Of a stretch of 12,240 nt of DNA, positions 1 to 6,188 are shown in pieces. The DNA lies in assembly GCA_030039615.1 (NCBI GenBank), contig JASHVF010000416.1, forward strand, positions 1-12,240, read 5' to 3'. The stretch comes from Gammaproteobacteria bacterium. GTDB taxonomy: Bacteria > Pseudomonadota > Gammaproteobacteria > Steroidobacterales > Steroidobacteraceae. Both the position numbers and the translations under genes were made by a program. The notes under the pieces are model-generated. The model did not search any database. It saw only the letters and a list, made by a program, of their open reading frames with translations, and was not told the DNA's origin. Within the stretch, counting starts at the first letter, position 1. Every line of letters starts with the position of its first letter.

Positions 1-1237
1 GCTCCTCGAGCACGTAGTAGGGCTGGATGAGCGGGCTGGCGCGGTCGTAGTTCATGGCGTAGCGGCGCTTGAGCTCGGCGAGCTCCGCCGCCCAGGGGCC
101 GAAGTCACGCCGGAACTGGGTCTGCCGGCCGTGCGCGGTGAGCGCCGCGAGCGCCTCCGCCACCAGCCCCACGTGGCTCCATTGCACGCGCTTCACCTTG
201 TTGACCTCGGCGCGGTCCACGTCGAGGTGCGCGATGCGCTTCGCGTTGCGCGCGAACTTCTCGGGCACGCCCGCCACGCGATCGTCGAAGCGCGCCCCCA
301 GGGCGATGAGGAAGTCGCAGTCGTCGACGGCGTAATTGGCGTAGGCGGCTCCGTGCATGCCGAGCATGCGCAGCGCGAGCGGCGCGCGCGTGTCGAGCGA
401 GCCGATGCCCATGAGGGTCGTCACCACCGGCAGGCCGAAGGCGCCGGCGAACTCGGTCAGCCGCGCGGCGGCGTTGCCGTTGATGACGCCGCCGCCCGCG
501 TAGATGAGCGGGCGCTGCGACTCCGCGAGCATCGCGAAGAAACGCTCCGCGGCGGGCGCATCGATCGCCGCGCCGGTGAGCTCATCGAGCCGGCGCCGAT
601 AGCCCGGAATCGGCAGCAAGCCTGCGCCCTGGAAGGTTCCCTCCCAGTTCTGCACGTCCTTGGGAATGTCGACCACCACCGGGCCCGGCCTCCCGGTGCG
701 GGCAATCTCGAACGCAGTACGGACCGTGGCTTCGAGCTTATCCGGCTCGGTAACGAGGAAGATGTGCTTGGCGACGGCCCCCATGACGGCCGGGACTGGC
801 GCCTCCTGGAAGGCATCGGTGCCGATTGCAGCTCGAGGCACCTGGCCGCAAATCACGACAATCGGCACCGAATCAGCCATGCAATCGCGCACTGGTGTAA
901 CAGTGTTGGTCGCGCCCGGCCCGGAAGTCACCAGACAGACGCCCACCCGGCCGCTCGCGCGGGCATAGCCGGCGGCCATGAAGCCGGCCCCCTGCTCGTT
1001 CGCCGGCACGATGAGCGGGATCTGCCGCCGGCCGGACCTGGCGCAGTCCTCGTTGTAAAGGAACACCGCGTCGTAGGTGGGGAGGATCGCGCCGCCGCTG
1101 TAGCCGAAGATCGCGGTCACGCCCTCATCGGCCAGCACCTGCATGATCATGCGGGCGCCGCTCATGCGCGTGCCGGCCAGCGGGTGAGCCGGGGCGCTGG
1201 ACTCAATCGGCAGGTCGCTGGCGGACGGTCCGCTCAT
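1..1237 (-). CDS. ilvB: Acetolactate synthase large (catalytic) subunit, partial, 3' end cut by window edge
   Basis: This is the thiamine-diphosphate enzyme that condenses pyruvate to acetolactate (or with 2-oxobutyrate) in the first common step of valine, leucine and isoleucine synthesis. The frame is open from the ATG at 1237 to the left edge, giving 412 residues of a protein usually 560-600 long. Residues about 25-190 form the N-terminal TPP-binding domain: FGYSGGAILPTYDA (44-57), the activating glutamate at E81 in ANEQGAGF, and LVTSGPGATNTVT (102-114). The central domain follows, with ALGARFDDRVAG (312-323). The C-terminal TPP/Mg domain lies outside the window. Two motifs depart from the common form: GYSGG instead of GYPGG, and ANEQ instead of RHEQ. 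The ATG at 1237 has no good ribosome site; a later ATG at residue 25 (MSGARMIMQVLADEGV) would also give a normal N-terminus. The gene diverges from the small subunit. The family call is firm; the exact start is not. Confidence 0.93.
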   Translation of the reverse strand, partial: MSGPSASDLPIESSAPAHPLAGTRMSGARMIMQVLADEGVTAIFGYSGGAILPTYDAVFLYNEDCARSGRRQIPLIVPANEQGAGFMAAGYARASGRVGVCLVTSGPGATNTVTPVRDCMADSVPIVVICGQVPRAAIGTDAFQEAPVPAVMGAVAKHIFLVTEPDKLEATVRTAFEIARTGRPGPVVVDIPKDVQNWEGTFQGAGLLPIPGYRRRLDELTGAAIDAPAAERFFAMLAESQRPLIYAGGGVINGNAAARLTEFAGAFGLPVVTTLMGIGSLDTRAPLALRMLGMHGAAYANYAVDDCDFLIALGARFDDRVAGVPEKFARNAKRIAHLDVDRAEVNKVKRVQWSHVGLVAEALAALTAHGRQTQFRRDFGPWAAELAELKRRYAMNYDRASPLIQPYYVLEE

Positions 1238-1290
1238 GGACGGGCTTTGCAAAACCTCTGGGGGAATGCGGGACGGCGACAGAACTTTTG

Positions 1291-1318
1291 AATGTAACAG
1301 CTTGTCTCGTTGGTGCAA
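1291..1318 (-). promoter_or_regulatory. Possible sigma-70 promoter for the acetolactate synthase large subunit
   Basis: On the minus strand, TTGCAC (1318-1313) is followed after 16 bases by TACATT (1296-1291). They match the -35 and -10 consensus at 3 and 4 of 6 positions. Transcription would begin near 1284, about 47 nt before the ATG at 1237. The element overlaps the 5' end of the divergent small-subunit gene. The match is weak and could be chance. Confidence 0.22.
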
Positions 1319-1320
1319 AC

Positions 1321-1326
1321 TAAGGG
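1321..1326 (+). promoter_or_regulatory. Ribosome binding site candidate that favours the GTG start at 1331
   Basis: TAAGGG lies four bases before GTG 1331. The earlier in-frame starts, TTG 1310 and GTG 1313, have no purine-rich stretch at a suitable distance. The spacing is shorter than ideal, so this is supporting rather than decisive evidence. The protein from GTG 1331 begins MRHIIAILLQNEAG, the usual N-terminus of this family. Confidence 0.4.
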
Positions 1327-1330
1327 CGCC

Positions 1331-1867
1331 GTGCGCCACATCATCGCGATCCTGCTGCAGAACGAGGCCGGAGCCCTCACCCGGGTGGCGGGCCTGTTCT
1401 CCACCCGCGGCTACAACATCGAATCGCTGTCGGTGGCCCCGACCGACGATCCGACGGTATCGCGGCTCACCCTGGTGACGCGCGGCTCGGATGCGGTCAT
1501 TCAGCAGATCGCCAATCAGCTGAACAAGCTGGTGGATGTCGTGAACGTGCTCGACATGACCCGCGGCCAGCACCTCGAACGTGAGCTGGTGCTGCTGAAG
1601 CTGCGGGTCGACCCGCGCCAGACCGACATGGTGCGCGGGCTGGTGGTGCGCAGCGGCGGCCGTGTGCTCGACCCCGCCAGCGACGGCTTCATCGTCGAGC
1701 TGACGGCGAGTGAGGCCGAGGTGAACGCCTTCGTCGCGGACCTGGCCCGCGGGGCGCAGCTGCTCGAAGTGGTGCGCAGCGGCGCCCTCGGAATCTCGCG
1801 CGTCACGCGCACACTGCGCGCTGCGGCGCGGCATGATCCCTCGCAGGCCGACACCCCGCCCGCTTAG
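1331..1867 (+). CDS. ilvH: Acetolactate synthase small (regulatory) subunit
   Basis: This is the regulatory subunit that binds the large subunit, raises its activity and confers feedback inhibition by branched-chain amino acids. From GTG 1331 it is 178 residues. An N-terminal ACT domain (about 1-75) carries HIIAILLQNEAGALTRVAGL and GYNIESLSVAPTDDPTVSRL, very close to proteobacterial IlvH/IlvN. The C-terminal half has LERELVLLKLRV and LLEVVRSGALGISR, as expected for the second domain. A short Ala/Pro/Asp-rich tail is not conserved. GTG 1331 matches the family N-terminus and has TAAGGG upstream; TTG 1310 or GTG 1313 would add seven or six residues, and an in-frame stop at 1295 rules out anything longer. 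The large subunit runs in the opposite direction from the same gap, so each half needs its own promoter. Identity is firm; ilvN and ilvH are used interchangeably for this family. Confidence 0.94.
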   Translation: MRHIIAILLQNEAGALTRVAGLFSTRGYNIESLSVAPTDDPTVSRLTLVTRGSDAVIQQIANQLNKLVDVVNVLDMTRGQHLERELVLLKLRVDPRQTDMVRGLVVRSGGRVLDPASDGFIVELTASEAEVNAFVADLARGAQLLEVVRSGALGISRVTRTLRAAARHDPSQADTPPA

Positions 1868-1913
1868 ACCCTGCCGCGCAGCCGTAATCCCCTGACGCGG
1901 CTCTCGAGGTCGC

Positions 1914-1942
1914 GTGGCAGAGGTCGCCCGGTCTGCGAGAAT
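1914..1942 (+). promoter_or_regulatory. Possible extended -10 promoter for the M1 aminopeptidase
   Basis: GTGGCA (1914-1919) and GAGAAT (1937-1942) are separated by 17 bases. Each matches the sigma-70 consensus at 4 of 6 positions, and a TG-N extension (1934-1936) precedes the -10. The predicted start near 1949 leaves a leader of about 30 nt. GGAG at 1969-1972 sits seven bases before ATG 1980 and makes a good ribosome site. The spacing is right, but the match is only moderate. Confidence 0.3.
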
Positions 1943-1979
1943 GCAGCCCTCGCGGAAAGAATAACAACGGAGCGCTGCC

Positions 1980-4634
1980 ATGAGAGGCTGCCTGTCCCTT
2001 GCGCTGCTGACGCTGTTCGCCACGCTCTCGAGCGCCGCGGAGAACGGGCCACCGCCGGGCCGCCTGCCCGACACCGTGCGCCCCACGCGCTATCGGCTGA
2101 CGCTCAGCATCGATCCGCGCCAGAGCGAGTTCTCGGGCGAGACCGCGATTGACGTCGATGTCCGCGAGCCTCTGTCGATCATCTGGCTGCACGGCCTTGG
2201 TCTCAAGGTGAGGAGCGCGAGCGTCAGCTCGCAGGGGCGCACGCTCGCCGCCCACTACGAGGAGGTGGACCACGACACCGGGGTGGCACGTCTCGCAACG
2301 GACGGCGTGCTTGCGGCCGGCAAGGCGGTGCTGCATTTGACCTACTCGGCGTCGTTCCAGGACACGCCCCAGGGTCTGTATCGCACGCGTGTCGGCGAGG
2401 ACTGGTATGCGTTCACGCAGTTCGAGGCCATCGACGCGCGGCGCGTGTTCCCCGGATTCGATGAGCCGCGCTTCAAGACGCCGTACGACGTCTCGCTGAC
2501 CACCGCCGGCGCCGATCTCGCCGTCACCAACGCCCCGGAGCTGAGCGCTGCGCCGAGCGGCGGCGGCGCACTGCACCGCTTCCAGACCACCAAGCCGTTG
2601 CCGACCTACCTGGTCGCCTTCGCGGTGGGGCCGCTCGAGGTCGTGCAGGGGGCACCGCTCCCGCCAAACGCCGTGCGCCGCGAGCCGCTGCCGCTGCGAG
2701 TCATCGGTACCCGCGGCAATCCGCAGCGCTTCCAGTTCGCGCTCACGCAGGCGCCGGAGCTGATCCGCCGCCTCGAAGAGTACTTCGGCATCCCCTTCCC
2801 TTATCCCAAGATCGATCTGATCGCTTCGCCGAATGAGCCCGGCGCCATGGAGAACGCGGGCGCGATCATCTTCGGGGAAAATTACCTGGCATTCGGGGCC
2901 GAGCCGACGCCGCAGCAGGCGAGCAGCTTCGGCGTCGTGGCGGCGCACGAGCTCGCGCACCAGTGGTTCGGCGATCTCGTGACACCCGCATGGTGGGACG
3001 ACATCTGGCTGAACGAGTCGTTCGCCGAGTGGATGGGCAGCAAGATCGCGGATGCATGGCGGCCGCAGCTCGGCGTCCAGCAGGACCAGCTGAACAGCAC
3101 CCTGCGCGCGATGAACACCGATGCCCTGAGCGCCGGGCGGCCCATTCATCAGCCGGTCGACACCAACCTGCAGATCGCCTCGACCTTCGACGACATCACC
3201 TACGAGAAGGGCGCCGGGGTCATCCGCATGGTCGAGTCGTATCTCGGCGCGGAGCGCTTCCGGCGCGGCGTGCAGCTGCACCTCGAGCGCCACGCCTACG
3301 GTACTGCGACCGCCGACGAGTTCTTTCGCTCGATGGCCGAGGGCAGCGGCGACCGTGCCGTGATCGACGCCTTCGAGTCCTTCGTCAACCAGGCCGGGGT
3401 ACCGCTGGTCGGCGTCACCCGGTCCGCGGACGGCTCGCTGGCGCTCGCGCAGTCACGCTATCGGCCGCTCGGGCCGGGCGGCACCGCCGCGGGCGGCGGC
3501 CAGTGGAAGATTCCCTTCTGCGCCGACTTCTATCCGTCCGCGGCCCCTCCCGACAAGCGCTGCACGATGCTCGGCGCGCCGACCGGCTCGCTCGTCGTCC
3601 CTGCCCCGCTCCAGGGTGCGACCGTACATCCCAACGCCGACGGCGCCGGATACTACCGCTTTACCCTCGATGCGGCGCTCGCGCATCCATTGCTCGCGAT
3701 GGCCGTGCGGCTGCCGCCGCGCGAAGCAATCACGCTCGCCGACAGCACCGCCGCGGCCTTCGACGCCGGGCGGCTGCCCTTCGGCGGTCTCCATGAGGCC
3801 GCCGCAGCGCTCGCCGGTCACGCGGACCGGACCGCGGCCCTGAGCCTCGGTTACCGGCTCGAGAGCATCCACGATCGCATGGCCGATGCAGCGGAGCGAG
3901 CCCTGCTCGAGCGCTCCCTCGTCGCCCTCTACGGCGAGCGGCTGCGCCAGCTGGGGTACGACGTCGCCCCGGGGCACCACGCGGCCGAGCCGCCCGAGCA
4001 GCAGCTGCTGCGGCGCCAGCTCATCGGACTCCTCGCCCTGACGGCGCGCGACCCGACGGTGCGCGCAGCGCTCCTGCCATTCGCTGACGGCTCGCTCGCC
4101 GATCCGACGCAGGTGGACGCGCTGCTGCGCTCGGCGGTATGGGCCGTCGCGCTGCAGGAGCGCGGCGCGCCGGTGTTCGCGCGCCTGAAAACGCTCGCCA
4201 CCGGCGAGGACGCCCAGCTGCGCCTCGACGCCGCCGGCGCGCTCGGCTACGCCGGCCCCGCGCTCTCGACCGAGGCCCTCGATTTCACGCTCGATCCGGC
4301 ACTCGAGCCGGTGGCGGCGTGGCGCATCACGCTGGCGCAGATGAGGGGTCCGGCGACGCGCACCCAGGCCTGGAGCTGGCTCGGTGCGCACGAAGCCCCG
4401 GCGGTGGGCCGCCTGTCGGCGATGTTCCAGTTCCTGTATGCAAACGTCGGCAACAGTTTCTGCAGCCCGGCCGAGCGGCAGTCATTCGAGACGGTGCTCG
4501 GCGCAAAGATGCGCGCGCTGAACGGCGGGGAGCTCGCCGTCGGCCGCGTGCTCGAGGGCATCGACGACTGCAGCGCGTTGCGCACCGCGCTCGGGGACTC
4601 GATCCATACCACGCTCGGTACGGCCGCGCGCTGA
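1980..4634 (+). CDS. Secreted M1 family zinc aminopeptidase
   Basis: This is a metallopeptidase that removes N-terminal residues from peptides and probably acts in the periplasm. It has 884 residues, normal for M1 enzymes. A Sec signal peptide covers about 1-20 (hydrophobic SLALLTLFATL, then SSAA before ENG); the cysteine at residue 4 is too early for a lipobox. The N-terminal beta domain ends in FTQFEAIDARR (145-155), with E149 at the position that usually binds the substrate amino group. The catalytic domain has the exopeptidase motif GAMEN (288-292), the zinc site HELAH (323-327) with the third ligand E346 in WLNESFAEW, and the transition-state tyrosine Y408 in ITYEKGAG. The rest is a helical, Ala-rich ERAP1-like C-terminal domain. 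All catalytic residues are present, so it should be active. A GGAG ribosome site supports the ATG. It converges with the next gene, 17 nt apart. Substrate preference cannot be read from sequence. Confidence 0.95.
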   Translation: MRGCLSLALLTLFATLSSAAENGPPPGRLPDTVRPTRYRLTLSIDPRQSEFSGETAIDVDVREPLSIIWLHGLGLKVRSASVSSQGRTLAAHYEEVDHDTGVARLATDGVLAAGKAVLHLTYSASFQDTPQGLYRTRVGEDWYAFTQFEAIDARRVFPGFDEPRFKTPYDVSLTTAGADLAVTNAPELSAAPSGGGALHRFQTTKPLPTYLVAFAVGPLEVVQGAPLPPNAVRREPLPLRVIGTRGNPQRFQFALTQAPELIRRLEEYFGIPFPYPKIDLIASPNEPGAMENAGAIIFGENYLAFGAEPTPQQASSFGVVAAHELAHQWFGDLVTPAWWDDIWLNESFAEWMGSKIADAWRPQLGVQQDQLNSTLRAMNTDALSAGRPIHQPVDTNLQIASTFDDITYEKGAGVIRMVESYLGAERFRRGVQLHLERHAYGTATADEFFRSMAEGSGDRAVIDAFESFVNQAGVPLVGVTRSADGSLALAQSRYRPLGPGGTAAGGGQWKIPFCADFYPSAAPPDKRCTMLGAPTGSLVVPAPLQGATVHPNADGAGYYRFTLDAALAHPLLAMAVRLPPREAITLADSTAAAFDAGRLPFGGLHEAAAALAGHADRTAALSLGYRLESIHDRMADAAERALLERSLVALYGERLRQLGYDVAPGHHAAEPPEQQLLRRQLIGLLALTARDPTVRAALLPFADGSLADPTQVDALLRSAVWAVALQERGAPVFARLKTLATGEDAQLRLDAAGALGYAGPALSTEALDFTLDPALEPVAAWRITLAQMRGPATRTQAWSWLGAHEAPAVGRLSAMFQFLYANVGNSFCSPAERQSFETVLGAKMRALNGGELAVGRVLEGIDDCSALRTALGDSIHTTLGTAAR

Positions 4635-4651
4635 AGCGCGCGCGCGGCGCC

Positions 4652-5629
4652 TCAGGGCACCAGCACCGTCGAGCCGGTGGTGCGCCGCCCCTCGAGGTCG
4701 CGGTGCGCATCGGCCGCCCCGGTGAGCGGATACTTCTGGCCGATGACGATGCGCACCTTGCGCGAGCGCACCGCCGCAAACAGCTCGCGTGCTCCGGACT
4801 CGAGCTCCTTGCGCGTGCCGATGTAGTTGAAGAGCGTCGGGCGCGTGAGATAAAGCGAGCCTCGCTTGCTCAGCTCGAGCGGCGCGATCGGCGGCACGGG
4901 CCCGGAGGCGTTGCCGAAACTGATCATGATGCCGAGGCGCTTGAGGCAATCGAGCGACTCCATGAAGGTGTCCCGGCCGACCGAGTCGTAGACCGCCACG
5001 ACCCCCTCGCCCTTGGTGAGCGCCTTGACGCCCGTCACGAGCTCGTCGCGCCCGGAGATGAGCACGTGCCGGCACCCGTGGCGCCGCGCTATCTCCGCCT
5101 TGGCGTCGCTTCCGACCACGCCGATCACCTTCGCGCCGAGCGCGTGCGCCCACTGACAGAGGATCAGGCCGACGCCGCCCGCCGCGGCGTGCACCAGGAT
5201 CGTGTCGCCGCGCTTGACCCGGTAGGTGCGGCGAATGAGGAAGTGCGCCGTGAGGCCCTTCAACATGAGCGCGGCGGCCTGCTCGTCGGAGATCCCCCTC
5301 GGCACTCTGACCAGCCGCTCGGCCGGGACGTTGCGCAGCTCGCTGTAGGCGCCGGGACTCGGCCAGACATAGGCGACCCGCTCGCCCACCTTGAGGCCGC
5401 GCACCCCGCGGCCGAGAGCGGTGACGACGCCGGCGGCCTCGCGCCCCACGCCGCTCGGCAGCGCGGCGACGGGATAGAGCCCCGTTCGGTCGTAGACGTC
5501 GATGTAGTTGACGCCGATGGCGCGGTGGCGCACCTGCGCCTCGCCGGGGCCGGGCTTGCCGGGCTCGACGTCCTCGACCCGCAGAACCTCGGGCCCGCCG
5601 TGCTCATGAAAGCGGATCGCGGTCGACAT
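4652..5629 (-). CDS. qorA: NADPH:quinone oxidoreductase, zeta-crystallin type (MDR superfamily)
   Basis: This is a zinc-independent medium-chain dehydrogenase/reductase that passes electrons from NADPH to quinones or related enones, probably in the cytoplasm. It has 325 residues, the normal length. The N-terminal GroES-like half contains GVNYIDVYDRTGLYP (39-53) and GREAAGVV (62-69), both typical of the QOR branch. The Rossmann half begins with ILVHAAAGGVG (144-154), the cofactor-binding loop. No cysteine cluster for a structural zinc and no alcohol dehydrogenase zinc ligands are seen. The C-terminal part (SFGNASGPVPPIAPLELSKR) also fits QorA. It starts 15 nt after the P-II stop on the same strand, so the two are probably co-transcribed and the gene may follow nitrogen control. 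Its physiological substrate is unknown. Confidence 0.9.
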   Translation of the reverse strand: MSTAIRFHEHGGPEVLRVEDVEPGKPGPGEAQVRHRAIGVNYIDVYDRTGLYPVAALPSGVGREAAGVVTALGRGVRGLKVGERVAYVWPSPGAYSELRNVPAERLVRVPRGISDEQAAALMLKGLTAHFLIRRTYRVKRGDTILVHAAAGGVGLILCQWAHALGAKVIGVVGSDAKAEIARRHGCRHVLISGRDELVTGVKALTKGEGVVAVYDSVGRDTFMESLDCLKRLGIMISFGNASGPVPPIAPLELSKRGSLYLTRPTLFNYIGTRKELESGARELFAAVRSRKVRIVIGQKYPLTGAADAHRDLEGRRTTGSTVLVP

Positions 5630-5644
5630 AGACCCTGAAGGATA

Positions 5645-5983
5645 CTAGAGCGCCGAGTCGTCGGTCTCGCCGGTACGGATGCGGATGACGCGCTCGATGT
5701 CGGTGATGAAGATCTTGCCGTCACCCACCTTGCCGGTCTTGGCGGCCTTGAGGATCGCCTCGATCACCTGATCGACCAGCTCGCCGCGCACCGCCACCTC
5801 GATGCGTGTCTTGGGAACGAAGTCCACCACGTACTCCGCGCCGCGGTACAGCTCGGTGTGGCCGCGCTGGCGGCCGAAGCCCTTCACCTCGGTGACCGTC
5901 ATGCCGGAGACGCCGATGTCCGAGAGCGCGGCGCGTACGTCGTCGAGCTTGAACGGCTTGATGATCGCGGTGATCAGTTTCAT
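5645..5983 (-). CDS. glnB: P-II family nitrogen regulatory protein (GlnB/GlnK type)
   Basis: This is a trimeric cytoplasmic sensor that binds ATP/ADP and 2-oxoglutarate and controls targets such as glutamine synthetase adenylylation, NtrB or AmtB. It has 112 residues, the exact family length. Visible landmarks are the start MKLITAIIKPFKLDDV, the T-loop with uridylylation target Y51 in ELYRGAEYVVDF, 2-oxoglutarate/ATP-contacting K58, the B-loop TGKVGDGKIF (83-92) with K90, and R101/R103 in VIRIRTGE. Position 40 is Arg where Lys is usual. GlnB and GlnK are hard to separate: the MKLIT start is GlnK-like, D54 is GlnB-like, and no amtB or glnA lies next to it. The promoter region looks sigma-54/NtrC controlled, which suggests GlnK-like induction under nitrogen limitation. 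A quinone oxidoreductase gene follows 15 nt downstream. The family is certain; the paralogue assignment is open. Confidence 0.95.
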   Translation of the reverse strand: MKLITAIIKPFKLDDVRAALSDIGVSGMTVTEVKGFGRQRGHTELYRGAEYVVDFVPKTRIEVAVRGELVDQVIEAILKAAKTGKVGDGKIFITDIERVIRIRTGETDDSAL

Positions 5984-6023
5984 GGGGCTTCGGTCTCCGA
6001 TGCGGGTGCAATATCGTCGATTC

Positions 6024-6039
6024 TGCAGCTTTCATGCCA
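6024..6039 (-). promoter_or_regulatory. Candidate sigma-54 (-24/-12) promoter of the P-II gene
   Basis: The minus strand reads TGGCATGAAAGCTGCA, close to the RpoN consensus TGGCAYG-N4-TTGCW. The invariant GG and GC dinucleotides are present with exactly ten bases between them; the only weak position is C for the first T of the -12 element. The transcript would start near 6013, about 30 nt before the ATG at 5983. Sigma-54 promoters are common for P-II genes, which supports the reading, but this is pattern matching by eye. Confidence 0.5.
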
Positions 6040-6071
6040 TGGGCGAAATCAGCGCCGCAGCCGCCGCAGCC

Positions 6072-6088
6072 GGCACCGCCGGGGTGCC
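6072..6088. promoter_or_regulatory. Candidate NtrC enhancer site, proximal, perfect half-sites
   Basis: GGCACCGCCGGGGTGCC contains GCAC-N7-GTGC, the core of the enteric NtrC site (GCACCA-N3-TGGTGC type). Its centre at 6080 lies about 67 bp upstream of the predicted sigma-54 start. Half-sites of this kind can occur by chance in GC-rich DNA; the position and the second site make it more credible. Confidence 0.4.
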
Positions 6089-6103
6089 GCCGGTGATGGC
6101 TGC

Positions 6104-6120
6104 TGCACCATAGCAGAGCA
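6104..6120. promoter_or_regulatory. Candidate NtrC enhancer site, distal, one degenerate half-site
   Basis: TGCACCATAGCAGAGCA has a good left half (GCACCA) and, after seven bases, GAGC in place of GTGC. Its centre at 6112 is 32 bp, about three helical turns, from the proximal site. That matches the spacing known for the paired strong NtrC sites at enteric glnA. It would sit near -99 of the sigma-54 promoter. Alone it would not be called. Confidence 0.3.
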
Positions 6121-6188
6121 GCCTGCCATGGCCGGCGCCCCGCGCCGGTGCGCCGTACCAGGGCACTCCTGGGATATTCTTCGCGCCG

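Noticed and set aside
131..1291. A 386-codon open frame on the plus strand
   Set aside because: It lies antisense to the acetolactate synthase large subunit, and its Arg/Ala/His-rich translation matches no family. It is a GC-rich shadow frame.
1238..1330. Search for an attenuator or leader peptide between the acetolactate synthase genes
   Set aside because: The gap is too short for a leader peptide plus alternative hairpins, and no run of Leu, Val or Ile codons is present.
1803..3293. A 496-codon open frame on the minus strand
   Set aside because: It is antisense to the aminopeptidase, which has a signal peptide, GAMEN and HELAH motifs in the other strand; the shadow shows no family motif.
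4635..4651. Alternating CG tract between the convergent aminopeptidase and oxidoreductase genes
   Set aside because: At 17 bp with no stem-loop and T-run it cannot be called a terminator; GC-alternating runs are frequent across the window.
6054..6071. Tandem 9-bp repeat, two copies of GCCGCAGCC, next to the proximal NtrC-like site
   Set aside because: Two short GC-rich copies are expected by chance at this base composition, and no regulator is known to me for them.
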